Assembly (NCBI RefSeq): GCF_014650775.1
Contig: NZ_BMVP01000011.1
Coordinates: 1-64,000 of the forward strand
Length of the DNA: 64,000 bases
Source of the DNA: Streptomyces cirratus
Lineage (GTDB): Bacteria; Actinomycetota; Actinomycetes; Streptomycetales; Streptomycetaceae
Direction: 5' to 3'
The position numbers and the translations under genes were made by a program. The notes under the pieces were generated by a model. The model did not search any database. It was not told the DNA's origin and saw only the letters and a program-made list of their open reading frames with translations. Shown piece after piece: positions 54,643 to 63,701 of this stretch (position 1 is its first letter; each line of letters starts with the position of its first letter).

Positions 54643-55659
54643 TCACTCGTTCGCGGCGCGCGGGCGGGACTCGCCCTCGTACTGGTCGAACAGCGGGGTG
54701 CGGCCGCGGTCGATGCCGCGGGGGCGGGGGGGCTTGGGTTCCGCCGCGGGCTTCGGGGGGCCCGGCTGGGCGCGCAGGCGGGGTTCGGTCGGCTCCGCCG
54801 TGCTGGAGCGGGTCGGGCTCCAGGCGTCGGGGGCCGCCGGGCCGGTGGCACGGGGGGCGACGGGGGCGGTCACGTAGGTCGGCAGCGGGACCGGGACCGG
54901 CTCCCAGCTGTCGCCGCGCGCCGGGCCCCGCTCGCGCTCGCGCTGCTGGTCCACCCACTCCGCGTGGTCGGTCTGCTCCACCACCGCGCGCCGCCCCGCC
55001 TCCTGCGGGGACACCGGCGGCGCGGGGTCCGGTTCGGCGCCGGCCGCGGCCTCGGACTCCCGGCGGCGCGAGTGGTGCTCGCGCAGCCGCCGGGCGGCCG
55101 CCTCCGCGCGCCGGCGGTCCATGGTGAACTCGTAGCGGCGCCGCTCCTGGACCCGCAGGTGCACGATGTACGCGCTCAGCAGCAGCGCGGGGACGGCCGG
55201 AGCCCACAGGAAGCGCAGCCCGCCGACCGCGGCGACGACCGCGCCCAGCGTGAAGATCAGGAAGAGCAGCGCGGTGGTGCGCCTGCGGCGGGCGAGGACC
55301 TGGAGCCGCTGTTCGCGCCGGGCCCGCTCCGCCCGCTGCGCGCCCGCCGACCTCGGTTCCGCCCTGGTCGGGGGCACGACGAAAGCCCGGGCGTCGGCGT
55401 CCACGGAATTCACCGTTTCCGTCGCCGCGTCCGGGTCCGTGTGGGGCTGGGGTTCCACCTCTTCGGCACCGCGCTCACGCAGTCCCTTGGCGTAACGGCG
55501 CTCCATTCCCGCCCGGCCGGAAAGCAGCCGGATGGCAGTGGAGAAGCGTTCCGTCGGACGGGCTTCGTTCAGCTCGTCCTGCCTCCGGAGCCACATGGGC
55601 ACCAAGTAGGCGGCCCAGGCCCCGACAATGACTGCGTAGATGAGGCCGCTGCTGCTCAC
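54643..55659 (-). CDS. sepX: Divisome membrane protein SepX/GlpR
   Basis: The 338-residue protein starts with a membrane helix (SSSGLIYAVIVGAWAAYLVP) followed by MWLRRQDELN, then a charged segment, a second pair of membrane helices (TTALLFLIFTLGAVVAAVGG onward) and a long Pro/Arg-rich cytoplasmic tail. This matches the published description of SepX of Streptomyces and its corynebacterial homolog GlpR, which connects the gephyrin-like Glp to FtsZ and Wag31. Neighbours fit: moeA/glp, rimJ and galU lie just upstream, as in corynebacteria. The GTG at 55659 is preferred; TACGGT is 7 nt upstream, suggesting leaderless transcription, and a GTG at 55668 is possible. Confidence 0.88.
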   Translation of the reverse strand: MSSSGLIYAVIVGAWAAYLVPMWLRRQDELNEARPTERFSTAIRLLSGRAGMERRYAKGLRERGAEEVEPQPHTDPDAATETVNSVDADARAFVVPPTRAEPRSAGAQRAERARREQRLQVLARRRRTTALLFLIFTLGAVVAAVGGLRFLWAPAVPALLLSAYIVHLRVQERRRYEFTMDRRRAEAAARRLREHHSRRRESEAAAGAEPDPAPPVSPQEAGRRAVVEQTDHAEWVDQQRERERGPARGDSWEPVPVPLPTYVTAPVAPRATGPAAPDAWSPTRSSTAEPTEPRLRAQPGPPKPAAEPKPPRPRGIDRGRTPLFDQYEGESRPRAANE

Positions 55660-55806
55660 ACCCCACACCGTAGAGGGATGCGGCCGGGGGGATCGGCCAA
55701 TTGAGCCGGTGTGTCGCGCGATCTCGCTGATATCACGGACTTTTTTTGTGATTCTTCGGATCAGGTTATGGACGAAGCGCGGCAGAATTCGAACGCTTTT
55801 GCGATT

Positions 55807-56445
55807 TCATGAATTAGGGGGGCTCTGCGGCCCCGTAGGGCCGTCTCCGTGCCGCGCCGCCGCCCTGCGGTGCCAGCGGCGCAGCAGCCCCTGCGGCACC
55901 TCCTCCGCCGTGAGCGCGAAGACGAGGTGGTCCCGCCAGGCGCCGTCGATGTGGAGGTAGCGCGGCCGCAGCCCCTCCTCGCGGAACCCCAGCTTCTCCA
56001 CCACCCGGCGGCTCGGACCGTTCTCCGGCCGGATGCACACCTCGATCCGGTGCAGTCCGACCGTCATGAAGCAGTGGTCCACCGCCAGCGCGACGGCCGT
56101 CGGCATCACCCCGCGCCCCGCGACGTCGCGGTCCACCCAGTAGCCCACGTGGCCCGCGCACATCGACCCCCAGGTGATCCCGGCGACCGTCAACTGGCCG
56201 ACCAGCCGCCCCTGGTACTCGATGACGAACGGCAGCATCCGCCCCGCGCCGGCCTCCGCCCGCAGGTGGCGCACCATCTGGCGGTACGTCGGCCGGTGGA
56301 TGACCGGCCCCCACGGCGCGGGCGGCGGGATCGTGGCCTCCCACGGCCGCAGCCAGTCGCGGTTGCGGCGGTTGACCTCGCGCCACGCACGCTGGTCCCG
56401 CAGCTTTATCGGCCTGAGCGTGACGTCACCGTCCGTCAGCACCAC
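55807..56445 (-). CDS. rimJ: RimJ-type GNAT N-acetyltransferase
   Basis: The 212-residue protein has DVTLRPIKLRDQRAWREVNR, VGQLTVAGI, VGYWVDRDVAGRGVMPTAVALAVDH and ENGPSRRVVEKLGFREEG, the RimJ/RimL acetyltransferase pattern. It likely acetylates the N-terminal residue of a ribosomal or other protein. GTG 56445 is the first available start in frame. It follows mog and lies before sepX, as in corynebacterial Glp loci. Confidence 0.9.
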   Translation of the reverse strand: MVLTDGDVTLRPIKLRDQRAWREVNRRNRDWLRPWEATIPPPAPWGPVIHRPTYRQMVRHLRAEAGAGRMLPFVIEYQGRLVGQLTVAGITWGSMCAGHVGYWVDRDVAGRGVMPTAVALAVDHCFMTVGLHRIEVCIRPENGPSRRVVEKLGFREEGLRPRYLHIDGAWRDHLVFALTAEEVPQGLLRRWHRRAAARHGDGPTGPQSPPNS

Positions 56446-56462
56446 GGGCCAGGACGGGCCGT

Positions 56463-57059
56463 TCAGCTCGCGCTCCCGGAGGGTCTGGGGTGATCGCCGC
56501 CCCGGATCTGGTCGACGGCGTGCAGCAGGATCCGCTCCAGCACCGCGAGGCCGTCGCGCACCCCGCCCGTCGAGCCGGGCAGGTTCACGATCAGGGTGCG
56601 GCCCGCCACGCCCGCCAGGCCCCGGGACAGCGCGGCCGTCGGCACCTTCGCCAGGCCCTCGGCGCGGATGGCCTGCGGGATGCCGGGGACCTCGTAGTCC
56701 AGGACCCGGGCGGTGGCGTCCGGGGTCCGGTCGGTCGGCGAGATGCCGGTGCCGCCGGTGGTCAGGACGACGTCGTACCCGGCGGCCACGCCCTCGCGCA
56801 GCGCCTCCTCGACGGGATCCCCGTCCGGCACCACGCGCGGCCCGTCCACGGCGAAGCCGAGCCGGCCGAGCCCGTCCGCCAGCAGCGGGCCGCCCTTGTC
56901 GGCGTACACGCCCGCCGAGGCGCGGTTCGAGGCGGTGACCACCAGGGCGCGCAGGGTGCGCACCGGCTCCCCGGCTGCCGGTTCTGCCGCCCAGGCCTCG
57001 CCCGCCACCGGCGGTACGTGGCTGTGGCTGAACGCCTCGCCGCCGCGCGGGGCGTTCAT
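56463..57059 (-). CDS. mog: Molybdopterin adenylyltransferase-type protein (MogA/MoaB)
   Basis: The 198-residue protein has ALVVTASNRASAG, YDVVLTTGGTGISPTDRTPDAT and VNLPGSTGGVRDGLAVL, the MoCF-BD signature. In molybdenum cofactor synthesis it adenylates molybdopterin before metal insertion by MoeA. The ATG at 57059 overlaps the moaC stop by 4 nt. Confidence 0.93.
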   Translation of the reverse strand: MNAPRGGEAFSHSHVPPVAGEAWAAEPAAGEPVRTLRALVVTASNRASAGVYADKGGPLLADGLGRLGFAVDGPRVVPDGDPVEEALREGVAAGYDVVLTTGGTGISPTDRTPDATARVLDYEVPGIPQAIRAEGLAKVPTAALSRGLAGVAGRTLIVNLPGSTGGVRDGLAVLERILLHAVDQIRGGDHPRPSGSAS

Positions 57060-57568
57060 GCCCGGCTCCAGTCGCCGGACTTGCCGCCAGTCTTCTCCTC
57101 CACCCGGACGTCGGTGATGACCGCGCCCTTGTCGACGGCCTTGACCATGTCGATGACGGTGAGCCCGGCGACGGCGACCGCGGTCAGCGCCTCCATCTCC
57201 ACGCCCGTGCGGTCGGTCGTCTTGACGGTGGCCAGGATCTCCACCGCGTCGTCGGCGACCGAGAGGTCGATCGTGACGCCGGAGACGGCCAGCGGGTGGC
57301 AGAGCGGGATCAGGTCGGGGGTCTTCTTCGCCCCCATGATCCCGGCGATCCGCGCGGTGGCGAGGGCGTCGCCCTTGGGGACGCCCTCGCCCCGCAGCAG
57401 CTCGATCACCCGGGGGGAGACGAGGACGCGCCCGCTGGCCCGGGCCGTCCGGGCGGTGACGTCCTTCGCCGAGACGTCGACCATCCGGGCCGCGCCGGCC
57501 TCGTCGATGTGCGTCAGCCTGCTGTGCTCAGGGGGTCCGGGGTTCTCCGCCCGGGAAAACGCTGCCAT
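57056..57568 (-). CDS. moaC: Cyclic pyranopterin monophosphate synthase
   Basis: MoaC completes cyclic pyranopterin formation in molybdenum cofactor synthesis. The 170-residue protein has LTHIDEAGAARMVDVSAKDVT, GIMGAKKTPDLIPLCHPL and the conserved TGVEMEALTAV. An ATG at 57568 has GGGAG 12 nt upstream; earlier in-frame starts are less typical. It lies between moeA/glp and mog. Confidence 0.95.
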   Translation of the reverse strand: MAAFSRAENPGPPEHSRLTHIDEAGAARMVDVSAKDVTARTARASGRVLVSPRVIELLRGEGVPKGDALATARIAGIMGAKKTPDLIPLCHPLAVSGVTIDLSVADDAVEILATVKTTDRTGVEMEALTAVAVAGLTVIDMVKAVDKGAVITDVRVEEKTGGKSGDWSRA

Positions 57569-57643
57569 AGGTTCGTGCCGCTCCCGCTCCGGGCCCCACA
57601 AGGGCCCTGTGTGGTGCAACACGCTACCCGCACCGGCCGGTCC

Positions 57644-58981
57644 TCAGCCGAGCAGGACCACTTCCAGCTCGGCCCCCGGCTCCACCGTGGTGACGTCCTC
57701 CGGTACGACCATCAGCGAGTCGGCGTGCGCCAGGGCGGCGATCAGGTGGGAGCCCGATCCGCCGACCGGGCTGACGGTTCCGCTCTGCGCGTCGTACGCG
57801 CCGCGCAGGAACTGGCGGCGGCCCGCCGGGGAGCCGATCGCCCGGTCCGCCTTGAGCACGGCCCGTACGGCCGGACGCCTGACGTCGGGCAGGCCCATCA
57901 GCGCCCGGATCGCGGGGCGGACGAACAGCTCGAAGGAGACGTAGGACGACACCGGGTTGCCGGGCAGCGCCAGCAGCGGCGTGTGGTCGGGGCCGATGGT
58001 GCCGAAGCCCTGCGGCTTGCCCGGCTGCATGGCCAGCTTGCGGAAGTCGATCCCGCCGCCGTCGACCTCGTCGGAGCCGGTGGCGACCGCCGTCAGCGCC
58101 TCCTTGACGACGTCGTACGCGCCGACGCTGACCCCGCCCGTGGTGACCAGCAGGTCGGCCCGGATCAGCTGGTCCTCGATGGTGGCGCGCAGGGTGTCCG
58201 CGTCGTCCGCGACGGCGCCGACCCGGTAGGCGATGGCGCCGGCGTCCCGGGCGGCCGCCGCCAGCGCGAAGCTGTTCGAGTCGTAGATCGACCCGGCACC
58301 CAGGGCCTCCCCCGGCTGGACCAGCTCGCTGCCGGTGGACAGGACGACCACCCGGGGCCGCGGCCGGACCCGTACGCTGCCGCGCCCGATGGCGGCCAGC
58401 AGCGCGATCTGCGGCGGCCCGAGCACCGTACCGGCGGCCAGCGCCAGGTCGCCGGCCTGGACGTCGCTGCCGCGCGAGCGGACGTGCGCCCGCGCCTCGG
58501 CGGCCCGGTGCACCCGCACCTCGCCGCCCGCGCCCTCGGGCGCGGCGCTGGCCGGGCTCATCCCGGAGGCCGCGCCGCCCCCCGTGCCGCCGTCGGTCCA
58601 CTCGACCGGTACGACGGCCTCCGCGCCGGGCGGCAGCGGGGCGCCGGTCATGATGCGGGCCGCCTGGCCGGGGCCCACGGTGGGCAGCTCACCGCTGCCC
58701 GCCGCGACGTCCCCGATCACCGTCAGCACCGCGGGGAACTCCTCGCTCGCCCCCTGGACGTCGGCCACCCGGACGGCGTAGCCGTCCATGGAGCTGTTGT
58801 CGAAGGGCGGCAGGGCGACGGGCACGGTGACGTCCTCGACCAGGACGCAGCCCTGGGCGTCGAGCAGCTGGAGCTCGATGGGCTCCAGCGGCCGGACGGC
58901 GGCGAGGACGTCCGCGAGGTGCTCGTCCACCGACCACAGACGGTGCGGGCCGGTGTCCTGCGGTGCGTCGGGGCTGCTCAA
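57644..58981 (-). CDS. glp: MoeA/gephyrin-like protein (Glp)
   Basis: The 445-residue protein has the MoeA domains: VALPPFDNSSMDGYAVR, ARIMTGAPLPPGAEAVVP, RVVVLSTGSELVQPGE, VTTGGVSVGAYD and LALPGNPVSSYVSFE. MoeA inserts molybdate into molybdopterin, but in corynebacteria the copy in this gene order (Glp) works with GlpR in cell division. Both roles are possible, because moaC and mog are adjacent. The TTG at 58981 has GGAGGAG upstream, and the galU stop is 5 nt away. Confidence 0.92.
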   Translation of the reverse strand: MSSPDAPQDTGPHRLWSVDEHLADVLAAVRPLEPIELQLLDAQGCVLVEDVTVPVALPPFDNSSMDGYAVRVADVQGASEEFPAVLTVIGDVAAGSGELPTVGPGQAARIMTGAPLPPGAEAVVPVEWTDGGTGGGAASGMSPASAAPEGAGGEVRVHRAAEARAHVRSRGSDVQAGDLALAAGTVLGPPQIALLAAIGRGSVRVRPRPRVVVLSTGSELVQPGEALGAGSIYDSNSFALAAAARDAGAIAYRVGAVADDADTLRATIEDQLIRADLLVTTGGVSVGAYDVVKEALTAVATGSDEVDGGGIDFRKLAMQPGKPQGFGTIGPDHTPLLALPGNPVSSYVSFELFVRPAIRALMGLPDVRRPAVRAVLKADRAIGSPAGRRQFLRGAYDAQSGTVSPVGGSGSHLIAALAHADSLMVVPEDVTTVEPGAELEVVLLG

Positions 58982-58985
58982 GGTG

Positions 58986-59888
58986 CTACATCTCCTCCGT
59001 GACGTAACGGTGAAGCCAGGTGCGGAACTCGGGGCCGAGGTCCTCCCGCTCGCACGCGAGCCGGACGATGGCCCGCAGGTAGTCGCCGCGGTCCCCGGTG
59101 TCGTAGCGGCGGCCCCGGAAGACCACGCCGTGCACCGGTCCGCCCACGCTCTCGTCGGCGGCAAGCTTCTGCAGGGCGTCGGTCAGCTGGATCTCGTTGC
59201 CGCGGCCCGGCTCGGTCTCCCGCAGTATGCCGAAGATCGCGGGGTTGAGGACATAGCGTCCGATGACCGCGTAGTTGCTCGGGGCGTCCGCGGGCTCCGG
59301 CTTCTCCACGAGTCCGGTGATCCGCACGACGTCCGGTTCGTCGGTGGCCTCGACGGCGGCGCAGCCGTAGAGGTGCACGCTCGCCGGGTCGACCTCCATC
59401 AGTGCGATGACGGTGCCGCCGGTGCGGGCGTGGACGTCGACCATCTGGCGCAGCAGCGGGTCGCGCGGGTCGATGAGGTCGTCACCGAGCAGGACGGCGA
59501 AGGGCTCGTCGCCGACGTGCGGCTCGGCGCAGAGCACGGCGTGGCCGAGGCCGCGCGGGTCGCCCTGGCGGACGTAGTGCATGGTGGCCAGGTCGCTGGA
59601 TTCCTGGACCTTCTTGAGCCGGTCGTCGTCGCCCTTGGCGATGAGGGCGGACTCCAGTTCGTAGTTGCGGTCGAAGTGGTCTTCGAGCGCGCGCTTGTTA
59701 CGTCCTGTGATCATGAGTACGTCGTCGAGCCCCGCCGAGACGGCCTCTTCGACCACGTATTGGATCGCGGGCTTGTCCACGACCGGAAGCATTTCCTTCG
59801 GGGTCGCCTTGGTCGCCGGAAGGAAGCGAGTGCCGAGGCCCGCGGCCGGGATGACGGCCTTCTTGATCACGGGGTGCAACTGATTCAT
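58986..59888 (-). CDS. galU: UTP-glucose-1-phosphate uridylyltransferase
   Basis: GalU makes UDP-glucose for cell envelope and sugar pathways. The 300-residue protein has VIPAAGLGTRFLPATKATPKE, MLPVVDKPAIQYVVEEA, VLLGDDLI, ITGLVEKPEP and a C-terminal RRYDTGDRGDYLRAIV. It leads the leftward operon into glp, moaC, mog and rimJ and diverges from the cyclo-ligase gene. Confidence 0.96.
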   Translation of the reverse strand: MNQLHPVIKKAVIPAAGLGTRFLPATKATPKEMLPVVDKPAIQYVVEEAVSAGLDDVLMITGRNKRALEDHFDRNYELESALIAKGDDDRLKKVQESSDLATMHYVRQGDPRGLGHAVLCAEPHVGDEPFAVLLGDDLIDPRDPLLRQMVDVHARTGGTVIALMEVDPASVHLYGCAAVEATDEPDVVRITGLVEKPEPADAPSNYAVIGRYVLNPAIFGILRETEPGRGNEIQLTDALQKLAADESVGGPVHGVVFRGRRYDTGDRGDYLRAIVRLACEREDLGPEFRTWLHRYVTEEM

Positions 59889-59983
59889 GCGCAGAACGAT
59901 AGTGGGTTACGCAGAAACGCCAGGTCAGATTCCGGGGAGAAGCTCCCGGTCTGTGCCGTTTCGAAAGGAAATCTGATCCAGCT

Positions 59984-60616
59984 GTGGTAGGCAACCAGTC
60001 AGACGCGTCCGGCCGGAGGGCGGCCCGCGTGGCCGAGAAGGCGGCCTTGCGCCGCGAGCTGCTCGCGGCCCGCCGCGCCCGCTCCCCCGAGTCGCGCCGC
60101 GCGGCGGCCCGCGCGCTCGTCCGCTCCGCCTCGGGTCTGCCCGAACTGGCCGGAGCGGCAACGGTCGCCGCGTACGTCTCCGTCGGCACCGAACCCGGCA
60201 CCCGTGAACTGCTCGACGCGCTGCGGGCGGCCGGGAAGCGGGTCCTGCTGCCGCTGCTCCTGCCCGACAACGACCTCGACTGGGCGGTGTACGAGGGCCC
60301 GGACGGCCTCACCGAGACCGCGCACGCGGGAAAGATGGCTCTGCTGGAGCCGTCCGGGCCGCCGCTGGGCCCGGAGGCGGTGACCGGGGCGGACGCCGTC
60401 CTGCTGCCGGGGCTCGCCGTCGACGCGCGCGGGATGCGGCTCGGGCGCGGCGGGGGCTCGTACGACAGGGTGCTGGAGCGGCTGGAGCGCGCCGGGGCGC
60501 ACCCCGCGCTGGTGGTGCTCCTCTACGACGAAGAGGTGGTCGCGCGGGTCCCGGAGGAACCGCACGACCACCCCGTCCGGGCGGTGGCCACCCCGTCGGG
60601 GGTGTTCCGCTTCTGA
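59984..60616 (+). CDS. 5-formyltetrahydrofolate cyclo-ligase
   Basis: This enzyme converts 5-formyl-THF to 5,10-methenyl-THF using ATP. The 210-residue protein has ALRRELLAARRARSPESRR, AAYVSVGTEPGTRELL and the LLPGLAVDARGMRLGRGGGSYDR signature. GTG at 59984 is the first start with AAAGGA nearby. Its stop is 5 nt from the convergent acylase stop, and no terminator separates them. Confidence 0.93.
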   Translation: MVGNQSDASGRRAARVAEKAALRRELLAARRARSPESRRAAARALVRSASGLPELAGAATVAAYVSVGTEPGTRELLDALRAAGKRVLLPLLLPDNDLDWAVYEGPDGLTETAHAGKMALLEPSGPPLGPEAVTGADAVLLPGLAVDARGMRLGRGGGSYDRVLERLERAGAHPALVVLLYDEEVVARVPEEPHDHPVRAVATPSGVFRF

Positions 60617-60621
60617 CCGCC

Positions 60622-63486
60622 CTACGGCTTGAGCGTCAGGGTGTCGACCGTGGCCTTGTCCACGGCCTCCTTGCCGAACGGCCAGTCCAGCAGCTCGCCC
60701 TTGGCCCACAGCGTGGTCTGGTCGGTGTAGTGGGAGTTGTACGCGTGCCCCGAGGCGCCGGTCAGGTTGATCCAGCGGGACTTGTCGAGGTCGTTGAGGT
60801 TGACGACCATCCGCATCGACGGCACCCAGGTGACCCCGTAGCCGCTGGAGGCGTTCCAGCCGGTGGCGTTGACGGTGGCCTCACCGCCGCCCAGGTTCCA
60901 CGGACCGCGGTTCAGCAGCCACCGCATGAAGCCGGGGCCCTCGGTGCCGATCGTCTGGTTCCTGAGCGTCAGCTGGTGCAGCCGGCCCCAGCTCCAGGTC
61001 GACTGGTCCTTGCCGAGCTTGGCGGTCAGCTCCCAGCGGGCGTCCTTCATGGCCCGGGCGAACAGCTCGTCCCGGGTCGTGGTCGGCTTCTCCCGCACGG
61101 TGCCGGGCGACTTCCACCACGCCGAATTCTCGTCCTTGACCAGGCGGCGGACCACCTCGAACCAGCGGTCGCCGCCGTCCGGCTGCGCGGTGTCGGGGCC
61201 GCGGGTCCCGCACTCGCGGACGACGTCGGCGAGGTCGTCGGCGGGTCCGTTGCCGCTGTCCTGGACGTTCATGCAGCTGTTGGTGACGCGCAGCTCCTTC
61301 GGCATCTTGTCGCCGAAGGCGCGCTTGAGGATGTTGCGCCACACGGCGTTGAAGTAGGCGGCCGCCGCCGAGTCGGGTTCCTGGGTGTAGTTCCAGCCCT
61401 CCAGCAGCTTCTGCGCCGAGCGCACGTCCGGGTCGGAGACCTGGATCTTGGCCAGCATCGGCGTCAGCAGCGCGGCGATCTCGCTGCTGTTGTCCATCTG
61501 CATGGTGCGCATGTCATCGGTGGAGATCTTGCCGTTGTCCTTGGTCTTCGCCTCGATGAGGTCGTTGATCCGCTGGCTCCGGGCGCCGTAACCCCAGTCG
61601 GTGGTCAGCACGTACGGGTACTTGCCCGCGCCGGTGCCGCTCTCGGTGACGGCCTGGTTGGCCGTCACGATGTAGCCGCGCGCCGGGTTCAAGTCGTACG
61701 GCATCTCGTCCTGGGGGACGTAGCCGGTCGCGCCGTCCTTGCCGCCCTTCCAGGCGTACTTCGGGTCCCAGCCGGGCGCCGGCATGCGGCCGTCGCCGGC
61801 GCCGCGGATCGGGATGCGGCCCGGGGCCTGGTAGCCGATGTTGCCGCTCGGACCCTTGTTGTCGGCGTAGATCAGGTTCTGGGACGGGACCTCGAAGTCG
61901 CGGGCGGCGGCGCGGAAGCCCGCGAAGTCCTTGGCCCGGTCGAGCTTGAAGACCGCGTCCATCGACTTGCCCGGGTCCAGCGCCGTCCACCGCAGGGCCA
62001 CGCCGTAGCCGTCTCCGCGGTCGGGGGCGGAGCCGGAGACCGGGGCGCGGGAGCCGACCGTGGCCAGCTCGTCGCTGCGGTCGGAGATGAGCGGGCCGTT
62101 GTTGGTGGTGCGGACCGTGATCCGCTTGCTCTTGCCGCCCGCGACCTTGATCTCCTCTTCACGGGTCGTGAAGGGGACCACCTTGTTGTCGTAGACGTAG
62201 CCGTCCGGCTTGATCTGCTCCAGGTAGAGATCGGTGACGTCGGCGCCGAGGTTGGTCATGCCCCAGGCGATGTCGGCGTTGTGGCCGATGACCACGCCCG
62301 GCATGCCGGAGAAGGTGAAGCCGGCCACGTCGTACTGGCACTGGGGCGAGGCCGCACGGCAGTGCAGGCCCATCTGGTACCAGACGGAGGGCAGCTGCGG
62401 TGCGAGGTGCGGGTCGTTCGCGAGCAGCGGCTTGCCGGTGGTCGTGTACTTGCCCGCCACGACCCAGGAGTTCGAGCCGATGCCGCTGCCGTTGGGGCCG
62501 AGGATGGCCGGGATCTCGTCGAGGGTCTTGGCGAGGGAGGACAGCTGGGTGCGCAGGCCGACGCTCGCGCCCTGGGCGGAGGCGTTGTCGGCGAGGCCGG
62601 TGGTGATGCCGCCGTTCGGGGTCGCCTGGGAGCCGGTGCCGGTGACCGTGGACCCCGTGCCCGTGCCGGCTCCGGTTCCGGTTCCGGTGGAGCCGGTACC
62701 CGTGGTGCCCGTGGATGCCGCGCCCTGGGGGGCGTACTTGCCGCCGGAGACGGCGCCGCCCTCGACGATCGGCTTGTTCCGGTCGAAGGGGTACGGCGGG
62801 TACAGGTCGTCGATCTGCTGCGGCGAAAGCTTGCCGGCCATCAGCGAGCGGTCGATCTCGTCCTGCATGTTGCCGCGCAGGTCCCAGGCCATCGCCTTGA
62901 GCCAGGCCACCGAGTCCACCGGCGTCCACTGCTCCGGCGTGTAGTCGCCGGTCAGCTTGAGGGCCGCGTGCTCCACGGAGAGGTCCTTGCCGGACTTCCC
63001 CTTGAGGTAGGCGTTGACCCCGTCGGCGTACGCCTGGAGGTACTTCTTGGTCTCCGGCGAGAGCTTGGTGTCGTACTCGGTCTGCGCGACCTGGCGCCAG
63101 CCCAGCGTGCGCAGGAAGGCGTCGGTCTCGACCTGGCCGGAGCCGAACATCTCGGAGAGCCGCCCGGAGGTCATGTGGCGGCGGACGTCCATCTCCCAGA
63201 AGCGGTCCTGCGCGTGGACGAAGCCCTGCGCGCGGAAGAGGTCCTCGTCGTTGTCGGCGTAGAGCTGCGGGATCCCGTGGTCGTCGCGTTTGACCTCGAC
63301 GGCCGCGGTCAGGCCGGGCAGCTTGAGGGAGCCGGTGGTCTGGGGATAGGAGGCACGGACGCCGTCGACGCTCCAGTACGCCCCGTAGCCGAGTCCCGCC
63401 AAGAGCGCCAGGACCATGACGAGCACGATCAGACGTGCGCGTCGTCCCTTCTTCTTGACGGAAGGGCCGGATGAGTTGGCGGGCAT
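60622..63486 (-). CDS. Membrane-anchored penicillin acylase (Ntn hydrolase)
   Basis: The 954-residue protein has one N-terminal membrane helix (RLIVLVMVLALLAGLGYGAY) after a Lys/Arg stretch, then an alpha chain with RDDHGIPQLYADNDEDLFRAQGFVHAQDRFWEMD. A Gly/Thr spacer (about 259-286) comes before the GSNSW autocleavage site (Gly337|Ser338, the new N-terminal nucleophile) and a beta chain with LLANDPHL and NGPLISD. The enzyme hydrolyses amide bonds of acyl compounds, perhaps acyl-homoserine lactones or beta-lactams. ATG 63486 follows AAGGA. Confidence 0.92.
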   Translation of the reverse strand: MPANSSGPSVKKKGRRARLIVLVMVLALLAGLGYGAYWSVDGVRASYPQTTGSLKLPGLTAAVEVKRDDHGIPQLYADNDEDLFRAQGFVHAQDRFWEMDVRRHMTSGRLSEMFGSGQVETDAFLRTLGWRQVAQTEYDTKLSPETKKYLQAYADGVNAYLKGKSGKDLSVEHAALKLTGDYTPEQWTPVDSVAWLKAMAWDLRGNMQDEIDRSLMAGKLSPQQIDDLYPPYPFDRNKPIVEGGAVSGGKYAPQGAASTGTTGTGSTGTGTGAGTGTGSTVTGTGSQATPNGGITTGLADNASAQGASVGLRTQLSSLAKTLDEIPAILGPNGSGIGSNSWVVAGKYTTTGKPLLANDPHLAPQLPSVWYQMGLHCRAASPQCQYDVAGFTFSGMPGVVIGHNADIAWGMTNLGADVTDLYLEQIKPDGYVYDNKVVPFTTREEEIKVAGGKSKRITVRTTNNGPLISDRSDELATVGSRAPVSGSAPDRGDGYGVALRWTALDPGKSMDAVFKLDRAKDFAGFRAAARDFEVPSQNLIYADNKGPSGNIGYQAPGRIPIRGAGDGRMPAPGWDPKYAWKGGKDGATGYVPQDEMPYDLNPARGYIVTANQAVTESGTGAGKYPYVLTTDWGYGARSQRINDLIEAKTKDNGKISTDDMRTMQMDNSSEIAALLTPMLAKIQVSDPDVRSAQKLLEGWNYTQEPDSAAAAYFNAVWRNILKRAFGDKMPKELRVTNSCMNVQDSGNGPADDLADVVRECGTRGPDTAQPDGGDRWFEVVRRLVKDENSAWWKSPGTVREKPTTTRDELFARAMKDARWELTAKLGKDQSTWSWGRLHQLTLRNQTIGTEGPGFMRWLLNRGPWNLGGGEATVNATGWNASSGYGVTWVPSMRMVVNLNDLDKSRWINLTGASGHAYNSHYTDQTTLWAKGELLDWPFGKEAVDKATVDTLTLKP

Positions 63487-63701
63487 CGCTGTCCTTAGAG
63501 GGGCAGGGTGGTCCTGGGATTGCTGGAAGCCACCATAGGCGCAGGACCGCCCTCGATGATCCGCCAGGGGTCGAGGTCCGTAGGACAGGGGCGGGCGCAC
63601 GTTTCACAATGTGGTTGTCGAGTAAAGACTCCGTCAAAGATTAGGTAAGGTAACGAAGTACTTGTCGCACGTGCCTCCGGAGGAACGATCCGTCACGGCA
63701 C

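Noticed and set aside
60730..63474. 914-codon frame opposite the penicillin acylase
   Set aside because: It is a Val/Gly/Arg-rich shadow of a well-defined Ntn hydrolase gene.
63641..63659. TTAGGTAAGG resembling half of an iron (DmdR) box
   Set aside because: The left half matches well but the right half shows no match to the consensus.
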